From Ruminimicrobiellum sp045223915 (GTDB taxonomy: Bacteria > Elusimicrobiota > Endomicrobiia > Endomicrobiales > Endomicrobiaceae): DNA of 64,000 nucleotides. Position 1 is the stretch's first letter; each line of letters begins with the position of its first letter. Positions 30,482-39,645 of this stretch are shown in pieces. Where the stretch lies: NCBI GenBank assembly GCA_045223915.1, contig JBGUZU010000005.1, forward strand, positions 72,588 through 136,587. Direction: 5' to 3'. Made by a program: the position numbers and the translations under genes. Below the pieces are notes generated by a model. It had not been told where the DNA came from. It was given only the letters and a program-made list of their open reading frames with translations, and did not search any database.

Positions 30482-33304
30482 ATGGAAAACAAAAGTAAGA
30501 TAATTAATATTGCTTTAAATGATAGTATTGTTGAATATACGGCAAAATATTTGTTTAATTTAACCGGTACAGAAAATGATTTTGGTAAAGTTGCAGTTAT
30601 TATGACTTCGAAAAGACCATCATTGTTTATAAAGAGAGAATTGGCAAAACAAATAAATAAGCCGTTTATTCCACCAAAATTTCTTACTTTTGAAGAACTT
30701 GTAAGTTCAATATCCGGTTTACAGAATAAGAAAAAAATATCAAAGATAGATAGCAGTTATATAATTTACGATATTATTCATAACAATCTTAAAAGTTCAA
30801 GTTTTTATCAATATACATACTCATCTTTCTTTCAATGGGCAAACGAAATATTGAATTTTATAAATCTGTTGGATTTGGAACAAATAAGTAACGATAAATT
30901 GTTAAATATTCAAATGCAGGCTGATATAGGTTTTGATGTGCCTAAAAGTATTAATGATCTTTTAAAGAATATATCTTTTATAAGGGAAGAATTTCATAAA
31001 AGAATAGAAATATTAAACAAAACGACGACAGCATATTCTTATTACAATGCTGCAAAAAACATAGAAACTTATTTTAAAGATTTTGATAGGGTAATATTGT
31101 TTAATCCATATTATTTGAATAAGTCCGAAACTGAAATGTTTAAAGTTTTGTTTAATGTCGGTAAGCTTGATATTATCATAAGAGGTAACAAGAATAATTG
31201 GCAATACTTAAACAAAATTTATAAAGATTTTAATTCTGTTTCTAAATCTGTAAGAGATAGTTTAACGGATAATATTCAATTTTATAGCGCTTACGACGGA
31301 TATTCTCAAGCTTGTTTGGTTAAAAATTTAGTACAAAAAGTTCCTCAAAACGAACTTAAAGATACTGTAGTTATCGTTCCGGATAATACCATATTGCAGG
31401 CGGTTACAAGCGAACTTTATTCGGTAATGAAAGATATTAATATTGCGGTGGGATATCCTGCAAATAAAACTACGGTATTTTCTTTAATGAAAGATTTAAT
31501 TAAAACGCATTTAAACAGAGATGAAAATAACAAATATTATGTAAAGGATTTTATTTCAATAATATCAAATCCACTCGTTAAAAATATAAGATTTATCGGT
31601 ATGCCGGATATTACGAGAATTATAATTCATGAAATAATTAACAATTTTGATTTTTCAAATAAAAAAGCTTTGTTTAAATCGTATCAGTTTATTTCGTTAG
31701 ACGAGATTCAAAATAATAATATACTACACGAAACTATTTCCGGAAAAATAACTTCTTATTGGCAAGAAGTTTCCCCTGAAAGAGTGAAAGAACTCATTAT
31801 GCAATTGTTTGATATATTTTTCTATAAATTTGAAAATATTTCTACAATGTATGCTTTGGGAAAAGCCATAAATACTATAGCCGATATTATAACTCAAAAG
31901 AGTTTGATAAATTCGTACTCTTTTAATTTAGGTGCGATGAACATGATTTATGATGTCGCAAATCAACTTTTAAACTCTATTTGTTCAAATAATATTTTTA
32001 GTACGAAAGAATTATTGAAAATATTTGAAAATCTTATATCTACAGGTAACATAAATCTTGTAGGAAGTCCTTTAAAAGGGTTACAGGTTTTGGGCTTTAT
32101 GGAAGCAAGAGGACTTTCGTTTAAAAATGTCTTTATAGTGTCTATGTCGGATTCCGTGGTACCAAATGTAACGGATATAAATCCTCTTATTCCGAAAGAA
32201 GTTATTAATTTGTTGAATATCGGTTATTCCGAAAGAGAAATCGATATTCAAAAATATCAATTTTATAGTCTAATTTCCGGTGCAAAGAATGTTTCTTTAA
32301 TATATCCTTGTGATAATGCGAACATAAGAAGCAGATTTATAGAAGAACTTGTATGGAAAAAACAATATGAAGCAAAACTTTTAAGCTCGGTAACAGTTAA
32401 TAATGCTGTTTTGTCTGCACAACTTTTTCCTAACAATAAACCTGAATTTTCAAAAACAGATGAGATAAAAAAATATTTGTTGAATTTTAATTATTCGGCA
32501 ACAAGTATAGATTCCTATATGAAATGTAAATTAAGATTTTATTATAAGTATGTGTTGAAATTAGGTGAACAAACAGATTATGATGATGATCACGAAAGCA
32601 TTAATATAGGGAATTGTGTTCACGACTTTTTAAATAAAATTTTTCACGGCGGTTTAACTAAAGAAGAGTTGTTGAGTTTGGATGAAGCTTCTTATGATAA
32701 AGAGTTGAATAACAAAATAGATGAATATTTTAAAAATGCTAAAACCGGTAAAATGTATTTGTTAAGAAAACTTCTTAAAAAGAAATTGAATGATTTTAGA
32801 ATAGCAGAAATTGCAAGACCATTTAAAAAAGTGTTGGATACCGAAAAAGATTTTAACTCTCAAATAGAAGTAAATCAAGTAAAATATAATTTGGTTTCAA
32901 GAATGGATAGAATAGATGAAAACGATGACGGAACAGTAAGTATTATAGATTATAAAACGGGTACTGCGGAAGCACCGCTTGCTGCCAGAGATTTTGTTAT
33001 AGATGGAACAAAATTTTCCAGACAGGTAATATCGAAAAATATAGAATCTTTTCAATTGATAATTTATAAGTATTTATACGAACAAAACATTAAAGATAAA
33101 ACTGTAAAAGATATGATGTTGTATTCTTTAAAAAAGACCGAGACCATTCCTTTATTGAAGGAAGGCAGTAAAATAGATTTTGATATATTGCTCAAACAAC
33201 TCAAAGTTATTATTGCCGATATTAATAGTGACGAACCGTTTAAAAGTGAAATTTATGATGATGTAGATTGTGAGAAATGTCCGTATTTTTACTTGTGCAG
33301 ATAG
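30482..33304 (+). CDS. AddB-like exonuclease subunit with Fe-S nuclease domain
   Basis: A 940-residue partner of the upstream helicase. The N-terminal part has an inactivated helicase fold, as in AddB. The C-terminal nuclease carries SIIDYKTGTAE (Asp and Lys near 823-825). A Cys in YMKCKLRFYYKY (about 682) and three Cys in the final CEKCPYFYLC provide four ligands for the 4Fe-4S cluster typical of AddB/Cas4-type nucleases. The close spacing supports a heterodimer. Whether it recognises Chi-like sites cannot be read from sequence. Confidence 0.87.
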   Translation: MENKSKIINIALNDSIVEYTAKYLFNLTGTENDFGKVAVIMTSKRPSLFIKRELAKQINKPFIPPKFLTFEELVSSISGLQNKKKISKIDSSYIIYDIIHNNLKSSSFYQYTYSSFFQWANEILNFINLLDLEQISNDKLLNIQMQADIGFDVPKSINDLLKNISFIREEFHKRIEILNKTTTAYSYYNAAKNIETYFKDFDRVILFNPYYLNKSETEMFKVLFNVGKLDIIIRGNKNNWQYLNKIYKDFNSVSKSVRDSLTDNIQFYSAYDGYSQACLVKNLVQKVPQNELKDTVVIVPDNTILQAVTSELYSVMKDINIAVGYPANKTTVFSLMKDLIKTHLNRDENNKYYVKDFISIISNPLVKNIRFIGMPDITRIIIHEIINNFDFSNKKALFKSYQFISLDEIQNNNILHETISGKITSYWQEVSPERVKELIMQLFDIFFYKFENISTMYALGKAINTIADIITQKSLINSYSFNLGAMNMIYDVANQLLNSICSNNIFSTKELLKIFENLISTGNINLVGSPLKGLQVLGFMEARGLSFKNVFIVSMSDSVVPNVTDINPLIPKEVINLLNIGYSEREIDIQKYQFYSLISGAKNVSLIYPCDNANIRSRFIEELVWKKQYEAKLLSSVTVNNAVLSAQLFPNNKPEFSKTDEIKKYLLNFNYSATSIDSYMKCKLRFYYKYVLKLGEQTDYDDDHESINIGNCVHDFLNKIFHGGLTKEELLSLDEASYDKELNNKIDEYFKNAKTGKMYLLRKLLKKKLNDFRIAEIARPFKKVLDTEKDFNSQIEVNQVKYNLVSRMDRIDENDDGTVSIIDYKTGTAEAPLAARDFVIDGTKFSRQVISKNIESFQLIIYKYLYEQNIKDKTVKDMMLYSLKKTETIPLLKEGSKIDFDILLKQLKVIIADINSDEPFKSEIYDDVDCEKCPYFYLCR

Positions 33305-33364
33305 TAACAATTTTGTATAAGTATATGTCTAAATAGTAACAATGTTTTTTATATGGAGTTTAAA

Positions 33365-33871
33365 ATGAAAAAAGCAATTTTGTTTGTAATAATGTTTTTA
33401 ATGTTTGGTATAAACGTATATGCCGATAAAACAAGTAATTTGTTTGTGATAGAAAGAAGCAAAAATGCAAATGTTGTTAGTTATGATGCTGTTTTAAATG
33501 ATGACGGAACGATAAAAAAAGAAAATCCTGTAGATTCTTATTGGTTATTGTATGCATATAAAAACGGAGAAAGAGAAGAATTAAGTGCATTTGATAAAAA
33601 AGCTTATGGCTTTAAGGTTAAATATAATACCGAAAGACAAAATTTTGACTTTGTATTAAAAGCTGCCAAAGATAAACCTATGACTATTGACTTATATAAT
33701 GGTGTTGCAAAAGCGGTTATAAAAATAAATAACGTTGATTGTTTTTTGGAAAAAGTTTATATCGGTTCTGTTGACGGTGCTTTTGGTATACCGAATGTAA
33801 GCTTTTATGAACTGTTCGGAACTGAAGTATCAAATGGTGCTAAACAGCAACAAAAAATAGTAGTGAAATAA
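33365..33871 (+). CDS. Secreted DUF4833-like protein
   Basis: A 168-residue protein with a signal peptide (MKKAILFVIMFLMF, probable cut after VYA). The mature part begins NLFVIERSKNANVVSYDAVL, contains PVDSYWLLYA and KKAYGFKVKYN, and ends in a short Gln/Lys tail. This pattern matches my recollection of the DUF4833 family, which is periplasmic or surface-exposed and of unknown function. The ATG at 33365 was chosen over one 12 bases upstream because GGAG at 33355-33358 precedes it at 6 bases. The next gene encodes a polysaccharide export lipoprotein. Confidence 0.78.
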   Translation: MKKAILFVIMFLMFGINVYADKTSNLFVIERSKNANVVSYDAVLNDDGTIKKENPVDSYWLLYAYKNGEREELSAFDKKAYGFKVKYNTERQNFDFVLKAAKDKPMTIDLYNGVAKAVIKINNVDCFLEKVYIGSVDGAFGIPNVSFYELFGTEVSNGAKQQQKIVVK

Positions 33872-33891
33872 CTTTTCTTTTTTTGTATAAT
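33863..33891 (+). promoter_or_regulatory. Possible promoter for the polysaccharide export pair
   Basis: GTGAAA (33863-33868) and TATAAT (33886-33891) are 17 bases apart. The ATG at 33901 is only 9 bases after the -10 box, so the transcript would be almost leaderless. No Shine-Dalgarno sequence is present. Confidence 0.45.
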
Positions 33892-33900
33892 ACTAAGATT

Positions 33901-34575
33901 ATGAAAAATTATATTTTATTTTTATTATGTTTTATTTGTTTTTGTTCGTTGTCATGTGCTTCAACGAAAGGAGTTGCTGTTACAGGTGAAAACAATAATG
34001 TCGGCAGTGTAAGTTCTGAAACCGATAGTATTCAAGATCAGGTGTTGAACGATATTTCAAATGTACAACAGTCGAAAAATTATATATTACAGTCCGGGGA
34101 TCTTGTGGAAATAAAAGTTTTTATGGAACCGAATATGGACAGGGTTCTTAGAATATCTTCTAACGGGACGGTAACATATCCTTTGATAGGTAACGTTAAA
34201 ATAGGCGGTTATTGTGTAAGTGATGCGGAAGAACAATTGGCCGAAAAGTTAAAGTATTATATAAAAAGTCCGCAAGTTTCAATGTTAATAAAAGAATACT
34301 CAAATAAGATGGTTTATGTTCTGGGACAAGTAAAAAAACCTTCGGAAATATCTATCCCGCCGGAAAAGACTATAACAGTTCTTGAAGCAATTACATCAGT
34401 AGGCGGATTTACCGACATTGCAAATACTTCAAAAATAAAAGTTTTAAGAATGGAAAACGGGAAACAAAGAAGTATAGATGTTGACGTTAATGCAATAACA
34501 AAGCAAGGAAATAAGTCTCTTGATATCGAACTGATGCCCGGAGATGTCGTTTTCGTTCCGCAAAGTATGTTTTAG
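33901..34575 (+). CDS. Polysaccharide export (Wza-like) lipoprotein
   Basis: The protein has 224 residues. A signal peptide ends in CSLSC, a weak lipobox with Cys19 as the probable lipid site. A Poly_export domain follows: NYILQSGDLVEIKVFMEPNM, GTVTYPLIGNVKIGG and a segment ending in VSMLIKEY. An SLBB domain comes next (VYVLGQVKKPSEI, TVLEAITSVGGFTDIA, PGDVVFVPQ). It forms the outer-membrane channel for polysaccharide. A TTG 18 bases upstream could extend the frame but would overlap the -10 box, so the ATG was preferred. The BY-kinase follows after 15 bases. Confidence 0.92.
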   Translation: MKNYILFLLCFICFCSLSCASTKGVAVTGENNNVGSVSSETDSIQDQVLNDISNVQQSKNYILQSGDLVEIKVFMEPNMDRVLRISSNGTVTYPLIGNVKIGGYCVSDAEEQLAEKLKYYIKSPQVSMLIKEYSNKMVYVLGQVKKPSEISIPPEKTITVLEAITSVGGFTDIANTSKIKVLRMENGKQRSIDVDVNAITKQGNKSLDIELMPGDVVFVPQSMF

Positions 34576-34590
34576 AGGTAATAAGTAATA

Positions 34591-36324
34591 ATGAGCGAAA
34601 ATTTTACAAATGATATTAATAATAATGCCGAAATAGATTTTACATTTTACATATCGGTAATATTAAAAAGAATATGGCTGTTGATAGGTGTTGTAATTAT
34701 ATGTGTTGCGGCAGCTGTTGTCGTAAACATGTTGATGCAACCGAAATACAAAGCCTCGGTTCTCATGATGATAGACAGGGAAGATTCCGGTAAAATAGAA
34801 ACATCTTCTTTCGGTTCATGGGCAAGTGATGAAGATTATTACAGAACACAATATAAATTGTTGGAATCAAGAACATTGTTGGAAAAAGTTCATAATAATA
34901 TGAATTTGTCGGAAGTTCCGGAATTTAAACAACCCAATGGTTGGGCAAAATTAAAAAAACATATAAAAATTATTCCTATAACAAGAAGTCGTTTGTTAAA
35001 CCTTGAAGTTGAATCTTATGATAAAAATTTATGTGCAAAAATTGCTAATACAATAGCAAAAACCTTTGTTGAAGATAATGTAAGTAACAGGGTTTCTATA
35101 GCACAAGACGTTATCGCTGCTCTTGATGCAACGGAAAGAAGTTCAAAACAACAAGAGTTATTAAATTCTATGCCGCAGGTAGTAAATAGTGATTTTATAA
35201 AAAATCTTAAAAACCAAGAAATAGCATTATATAAACAATTCGTTCAGTTAAATGCAAGATATACGATAAATCATCCGGAAGTTATATCCGTTCAAAATCA
35301 GTTACAGGCAATAAGAGAAAAAATAGATGTCGAAACAAGAAGACTTATTCAAAGTATAAAAATCGAGCTTTCCGGGCAATTTTCCGGAAACAATATAAGA
35401 ATAGTTGATGAAGCTCTTGTTCCGGACAATCCTTATAAGCCGAATAAGATGTTAAATTTGTTGATTGGATTTTGCGTTGGTTGTATCTTAGGAATATTGT
35501 TCATATTCATAGTTGAATTTTTGGACAAGACAATAAAAACATCCGACGATTTACAAGATAAATTGAAAATTTCTTTTTTAGGATTTATTCCTGTTAATAA
35601 AATGAAAAAATTACAGAACGAATATGAAATAATGTTGAAAGAAGGTAATTTTTTGTTGGCAGAACAAGTAAGAAATATAAGAACGATGTTGGGTTTTGCT
35701 TTGTCGGATGATAGAAAAGCACCTATTTTAATTGCAAGTTCTTTGCAAAGTGAAGGAAAAAGTCATTTGTCTGTAAATTTGGCAGTGGCATTTGCTCAAA
35801 CCCAAAAAAAAGTTTTACTTATAGATGGTGATTTGAGAAGATCCAGGTTACATAAGGTGTTTAAAGTTTCGAACGAAAAAGGTTTAACAAATATTTGGCA
35901 GGAAGATAAAAAAATATCTTCTTTTGAATATAATGTTCAAAAGACTCCTGTAGAAAATTTATATGTTATGACATCGGGAGTAAGACCACCGAATCCTTCG
36001 GAGTTATTGAATACCCCTTTGCTTGAAGCCTTTGTAAAGTGGGCAGTTGAAAATTACGATTGCGTAATGGTTGATTGTCCTGCGGTGTTACCGGTGAGTG
36101 ATACTTTGTTGTGGGGCAAATATATAAATAAAGCTATTTTTGTTATTAAGTACGGCAGTACAAATTCAAAATTAGCTGAAGCTGCTTTAGAAAAAATGGA
36201 AAATGTGGGAATAAAAATTGTAGGTGGCGTTATATCCCAATATGAGCCGAAAGGCCTTACATACAGTAAATACGGATATTATAAAAATTATTCTTATTAC
36301 AATGAAGAAAACAAGGAAAACTAA
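34591..36324 (+). CDS. Wzc-like chain-length determinant / BY-kinase
   Basis: The protein has 577 residues. An N-terminal Wzz domain with membrane spans at about 30-52 and 288-310 encloses a periplasmic loop with helical regions. The cytoplasmic part is a bacterial tyrosine kinase with Walker A SLQSEGKSHLSVNLA, Walker A' LLIDGDLRRSRLH and Walker B CVMVDCPAV. The C-terminus carries a Tyr cluster (YSKYGYYKNYSYYNEE), the usual autophosphorylation tail. It regulates polymer length and export with the upstream lipoprotein. No matching phosphatase or flippase is nearby. Confidence 0.94.
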   Translation: MSENFTNDINNNAEIDFTFYISVILKRIWLLIGVVIICVAAAVVVNMLMQPKYKASVLMMIDREDSGKIETSSFGSWASDEDYYRTQYKLLESRTLLEKVHNNMNLSEVPEFKQPNGWAKLKKHIKIIPITRSRLLNLEVESYDKNLCAKIANTIAKTFVEDNVSNRVSIAQDVIAALDATERSSKQQELLNSMPQVVNSDFIKNLKNQEIALYKQFVQLNARYTINHPEVISVQNQLQAIREKIDVETRRLIQSIKIELSGQFSGNNIRIVDEALVPDNPYKPNKMLNLLIGFCVGCILGILFIFIVEFLDKTIKTSDDLQDKLKISFLGFIPVNKMKKLQNEYEIMLKEGNFLLAEQVRNIRTMLGFALSDDRKAPILIASSLQSEGKSHLSVNLAVAFAQTQKKVLLIDGDLRRSRLHKVFKVSNEKGLTNIWQEDKKISSFEYNVQKTPVENLYVMTSGVRPPNPSELLNTPLLEAFVKWAVENYDCVMVDCPAVLPVSDTLLWGKYINKAIFVIKYGSTNSKLAEAALEKMENVGIKIVGGVISQYEPKGLTYSKYGYYKNYSYYNEENKEN

Positions 36325-36418
36325 CAATACAAAAATTTTTGATATTGAAGTTTGAAACTTGTACCATTGTAAGGGTTAATTCAATAAAAACATAATATAT
36401 TAAAAAGGAGATTTAATC

Positions 36419-37171
36419 ATGAGAAAACCGTTGATGGCAGGAAACTGGAAAATGAACAAAACTATACCGGAAGCAGTTGCTATGGTAAGTGAATTAAAAG
36501 GTAAAATTGCAGATGTTAAAGATGTTGATGTTTTAATTTGCCCTACATTTACTGCAATTTCAGCTTTAGCAAATGAAGCTAAAGGAACAAATATAAACAT
36601 AGGTGCACAAGATATATTCTGGGAAGCTAAAGGTGCTTTCACAGGAGAAATTGCTCCTAATATGTTGGTAGATGCAGGTTGCAAATATGTAATAATCGGT
36701 CATTCCGAAAGAAGACAATATTTCGGTGAAACAAACGAAACAGTAAATAAAAAAGTTAAAGCTGCATTGGCTATAGGTTTAATACCTGTTGTTTGTGTAG
36801 GTGAAACATTGCAGGAAAGAGAATCTGATGTAACATTTAAAGTTATTGAAGCTCAAGTAAGAGAAGGATTGAAAGATTTATCTAAAGAAGATGCAGAAAA
36901 AGTAGTTATCGCTTATGAACCGGTTTGGGCAATCGGAACAGGAAAAACAGCAACTCCCGATCAAGCACAAGAAGTTCATGCTTTTATAAGAAAAGTTTAT
37001 GGCGAAATGTATTGCTGTGCGGCAGATAAAATAAGAATTCTTTACGGCGGTTCGGTAAAACCTGAAAATGTAAGTGAACTTATGAAAAAAGAAGATATAG
37101 ACGGCGGATTAGTAGGCGGAGCAAGCTTAAAAGCAGATTCTTTTGAAGCTTTGGTAAAATTTTCTAAATAA
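36419..37171 (+). CDS. tpiA: Triose-phosphate isomerase
   Basis: A 250-residue TIM-barrel enzyme interconverting dihydroxyacetone-P and glyceraldehyde-3-P. The active-site Lys in GNWKMNK, His in IIGHSERR and Glu in AYEPVWAIGTG are intact, as is YGGSVKPEN. AAAGGAG precedes the ATG. A TTGAAA at 36352-36357 with a poor -10 box may be its promoter. It opens the sugar-phosphate and nucleoside cluster and is followed after 22 bases by pduL. Confidence 0.98.
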   Translation: MRKPLMAGNWKMNKTIPEAVAMVSELKGKIADVKDVDVLICPTFTAISALANEAKGTNINIGAQDIFWEAKGAFTGEIAPNMLVDAGCKYVIIGHSERRQYFGETNETVNKKVKAALAIGLIPVVCVGETLQERESDVTFKVIEAQVREGLKDLSKEDAEKVVIAYEPVWAIGTGKTATPDQAQEVHAFIRKVYGEMYCCAADKIRILYGGSVKPENVSELMKKEDIDGGLVGGASLKADSFEALVKFSK

Positions 37172-37193
37172 TTATTATAAAGGAAAAATTAAG

Positions 37194-37778
37194 ATGAATG
37201 AAAATAGAGCAAAAAATCCTATTTTGACAAATGTTTCAAACAGACACATACATTTATCAAAAGATGATATGGAAATATTATTCGGTAAAGGTCATACATT
37301 AACAAAAACAAAAGATTTGGTTCAGCCGGGCGAACATGCTTGCGATGAAACCGTCACAATACAAGGTCCTAAAAGATCTATAGAAAAAGTTAGAGTTTTA
37401 GGCCCGTTAAGAAAACAAACTCAGGTTGAAATTTTCGTAACCGATGCAATAAGATTAGGTGTTAATGTTTGTATAAGATTGTCCGGAGATTTAGCAGGTT
37501 CCGAACCTATAAAAGTTATAGGTCCTGCAGGATCAATCGATTTAAAAGAAGGTTGTATTGTTGCTAAAAGGCATATTCATTTTACAACAAAAGATGCCGA
37601 ATTTTACGGAGTAAAAAACGGTGACTCTTTAAAGTTGAAAACTGAAGGTGAAAGAGGACTCGTTTTTGATAATGTTATAGCAAGAGTAAGTGATAAAATG
37701 GCTTTGGAATGTCATTTAGATATGGAAGAAGCTAATGCCGCAGGTGTAAAAAACGGAGATAAGCTTTTCATATTATAA
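37194..37778 (+). CDS. pduL: PduL-type phosphotransacylase
   Basis: A 194-residue protein that converts acyl-CoA and phosphate to acyl-phosphate (acetyl or propionyl), allowing ATP formation by a kinase. The two zinc-binding His motifs NRHIHLS and KRHIHF are present, with LVQPGEHACDE and GPAGSIDL. The N-terminus lacks the longer amphipathic extension used to target PduL into microcompartments, and no shell-protein gene is nearby, so a free cytoplasmic enzyme is likely. It sits with deoC, whose acetaldehyde product could feed it through an aldehyde dehydrogenase encoded elsewhere. Confidence 0.93.
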   Translation: MNENRAKNPILTNVSNRHIHLSKDDMEILFGKGHTLTKTKDLVQPGEHACDETVTIQGPKRSIEKVRVLGPLRKQTQVEIFVTDAIRLGVNVCIRLSGDLAGSEPIKVIGPAGSIDLKEGCIVAKRHIHFTTKDAEFYGVKNGDSLKLKTEGERGLVFDNVIARVSDKMALECHLDMEEANAAGVKNGDKLFIL

Positions 37779-37792
37779 TTAAGGATATAACA

Positions 37793-38233
37793 ATGAAAAT
37801 TGCATTCGGTTGTGATCATGCCGGAATAGACGTGAAAGATAAATTGATATCTTTTATAAAATCGTTGGGTCATGAAGTTATAGATTGCGGAACAGACTCT
37901 AAAGAAAGTTGTGATTATCCTGATTTTGCTCTTAAAGTTGCTCAAAATATTGTTTCTAAAAATGCAGATAAAGGAATTTTGATTTGTGGAACAGGTATCG
38001 GTATGTCCATTGCCGCAAACAAAGTTAAAGGTATAAGAGCAGCTGTTTGTTGGAGCAAAGAAACAGCTCAACTTATAGCTCAACATAATAATGCAAATAT
38101 TATGTGTGCCGGAGCAAGGTTCGCATCACCCGATGATATTTGTCTATGGATTAAAACTTTTCTTGAAACTGAATTTGAACAAAGACATATAAAAAGAATA
38201 AATAAAATTAGTCAAATAGAACAACAGTACTAA
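37793..38233 (+). CDS. rpiB: Ribose-5-phosphate isomerase B
   Basis: The 146-residue RpiB/LacA-type isomerase interconverts ribose-5-P and ribulose-5-P. GCDHAG at the N-terminus, DYPDFA, LICGTGIGMSIAANK with the catalytic Cys, and RAAVCW are all present. It supplies the pentose-phosphate link for ribose-5-P released by phosphopentomutase. The stop codon lies inside the loop of a terminator hairpin, so this gene ends a transcript that probably starts at tpiA. Confidence 0.97.
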   Translation: MKIAFGCDHAGIDVKDKLISFIKSLGHEVIDCGTDSKESCDYPDFALKVAQNIVSKNADKGILICGTGIGMSIAANKVKGIRAAVCWSKETAQLIAQHNNANIMCAGARFASPDDICLWIKTFLETEFEQRHIKRINKISQIEQQY

Positions 38234-38254
38234 TGCTGTTGTTCTATTTTTTTT
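38217..38254 (+). terminator. Rho-independent terminator overlapping the rpiB stop
   Basis: An 11-bp perfect stem (TAGAACAACAG at 38217-38227, CTGTTGTTCTA at 38236-38246) has an 8-base loop containing the rpiB TAA, followed by eight T residues. Confidence 0.93.
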
Positions 38255-38286
38255 GTATGCAAATAAAAATATAAAAGGAAATTGCT

Positions 38287-39645
38287 ATGAAAAAAATTTT
38301 TGTTTTATCCGCACTTATGTTTGTTTCAAGTTTTATTTATGCTGCATCCGTAACGATTTATAATGATAATTTTGCACTTGTAAGAGATACAAAAGATGTG
38401 GATGTAAAAGTCGGTAAACAAACAATAGAAGTAGACGATGTATCAGCAAAAATAGATCCGACAAGTGTGTTACCGAAATTCCTTTCGGATTCAAACAATA
38501 TTACTATTCTTGAACAAAACTATGATTTCGATTTGGTTAACAGCAACAAGTTGTTACAGAAATATATAGGTAAAGATATAACGGTAGAAAGATATTTACC
38601 TAATTCACAAAAAGAAAAAATTTCCGGTAAACTTTTATCCGTTCAAGGTGGAACAATAATAAAAACAAATAACGATAAAATTGTTATCAATCCGGACGGA
38701 GAAATTTCTTTACCTAAAATGCCGGATGGGTTAATGTTAAAACCGACTTTGTCTTGGTTGATTAACAGTAAGGTTGCCGGTAAGAAAAAATTGGAACTGA
38801 CATACAAAACAACAGGCTTTTCTTGGGTAGCCGATTATGTTGCCGTGCTTAATAAAGATGATAAAAATATAGATTTGAATGCTTGGGTAACTATAAATAA
38901 TACATCGGGTGCAACATATAAAGATGCTAAATTAAAATTGGTTGCAGGTGATGTAAATACAGTAAAAGAACCAAGAGCTACAAGAAGTCTTATGATGGCT
39001 AAAAATGCCGTTATGGAAGAAGCTGCTTATGATACAGCAGCAGGTTTTCAGGAACAAGCATTTTTCGAATATCATATTTATAAGTTACAAAGAAAAGCTG
39101 ATTTAAAAGATAACGAAAAGAAACAAATAGAATTTACGGCAGCACAAAATATTCCCGTAGAAAAAAAGTTTACATATCAAAGTTCTAAAAATAATAAAGT
39201 AGAAATTTCGTTAAAATTTAAAAATAATAAAGCTTCAAATTTAGGTATACCGTTACCTAAAGGTAAGGTAAGGGTATTTAAAAGTGATGGCGATTCTATA
39301 GAATTTGTCGGAGAAGATATGATAGATCATACTCCGGAAAACAAAGATATGAGATTAACATTGGGTAATGCATTTGATGTTACCGCAGAAAAGAAAATGA
39401 CAAATTCTTCAAGAAATAATTCCGCAAAACAGTCCGAAGAGACTTATGAAATTGTTTTGAAAAATGCAAAAGATGAAGCTGTAAAGGTTGATGTTATAGA
39501 AACTTTTTACGGCTGGTCTAATTGGAAAATCGTTTCCAATTCTCACAAGTTTGAAAAGAAAGATTCAAATACTATAGTTTTTGAAGTTGATGTTCCGGCA
39601 AAATCAGAGACAAAAGTTAGTTATAAGGTAAAATATTCATGGTAA
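38287..39645 (+). CDS. Secreted DUF4139-domain protein
   Basis: A 452-residue protein with a signal peptide (MKKIFVLSALMFVSSFIYA, cut before ASVT). The body matches DUF4139-domain proteins: SVTIYNDNFALVRDTKDV near the start, PTSVLPKF, then LSWLINSKVAGKKKLELTYK and GFSWVADYVAVLN, with an immunoglobulin-like C-terminus rich in beta strands. Function is unknown; members are periplasmic or surface-exposed. It starts a new unit after the rpiB terminator and overlaps deoC by 7 bases, so it is co-translated with that gene. Confidence 0.85.
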   Translation: MKKIFVLSALMFVSSFIYAASVTIYNDNFALVRDTKDVDVKVGKQTIEVDDVSAKIDPTSVLPKFLSDSNNITILEQNYDFDLVNSNKLLQKYIGKDITVERYLPNSQKEKISGKLLSVQGGTIIKTNNDKIVINPDGEISLPKMPDGLMLKPTLSWLINSKVAGKKKLELTYKTTGFSWVADYVAVLNKDDKNIDLNAWVTINNTSGATYKDAKLKLVAGDVNTVKEPRATRSLMMAKNAVMEEAAYDTAAGFQEQAFFEYHIYKLQRKADLKDNEKKQIEFTAAQNIPVEKKFTYQSSKNNKVEISLKFKNNKASNLGIPLPKGKVRVFKSDGDSIEFVGEDMIDHTPENKDMRLTLGNAFDVTAEKKMTNSSRNNSAKQSEETYEIVLKNAKDEAVKVDVIETFYGWSNWKIVSNSHKFEKKDSNTIVFEVDVPAKSETKVSYKVKYSW

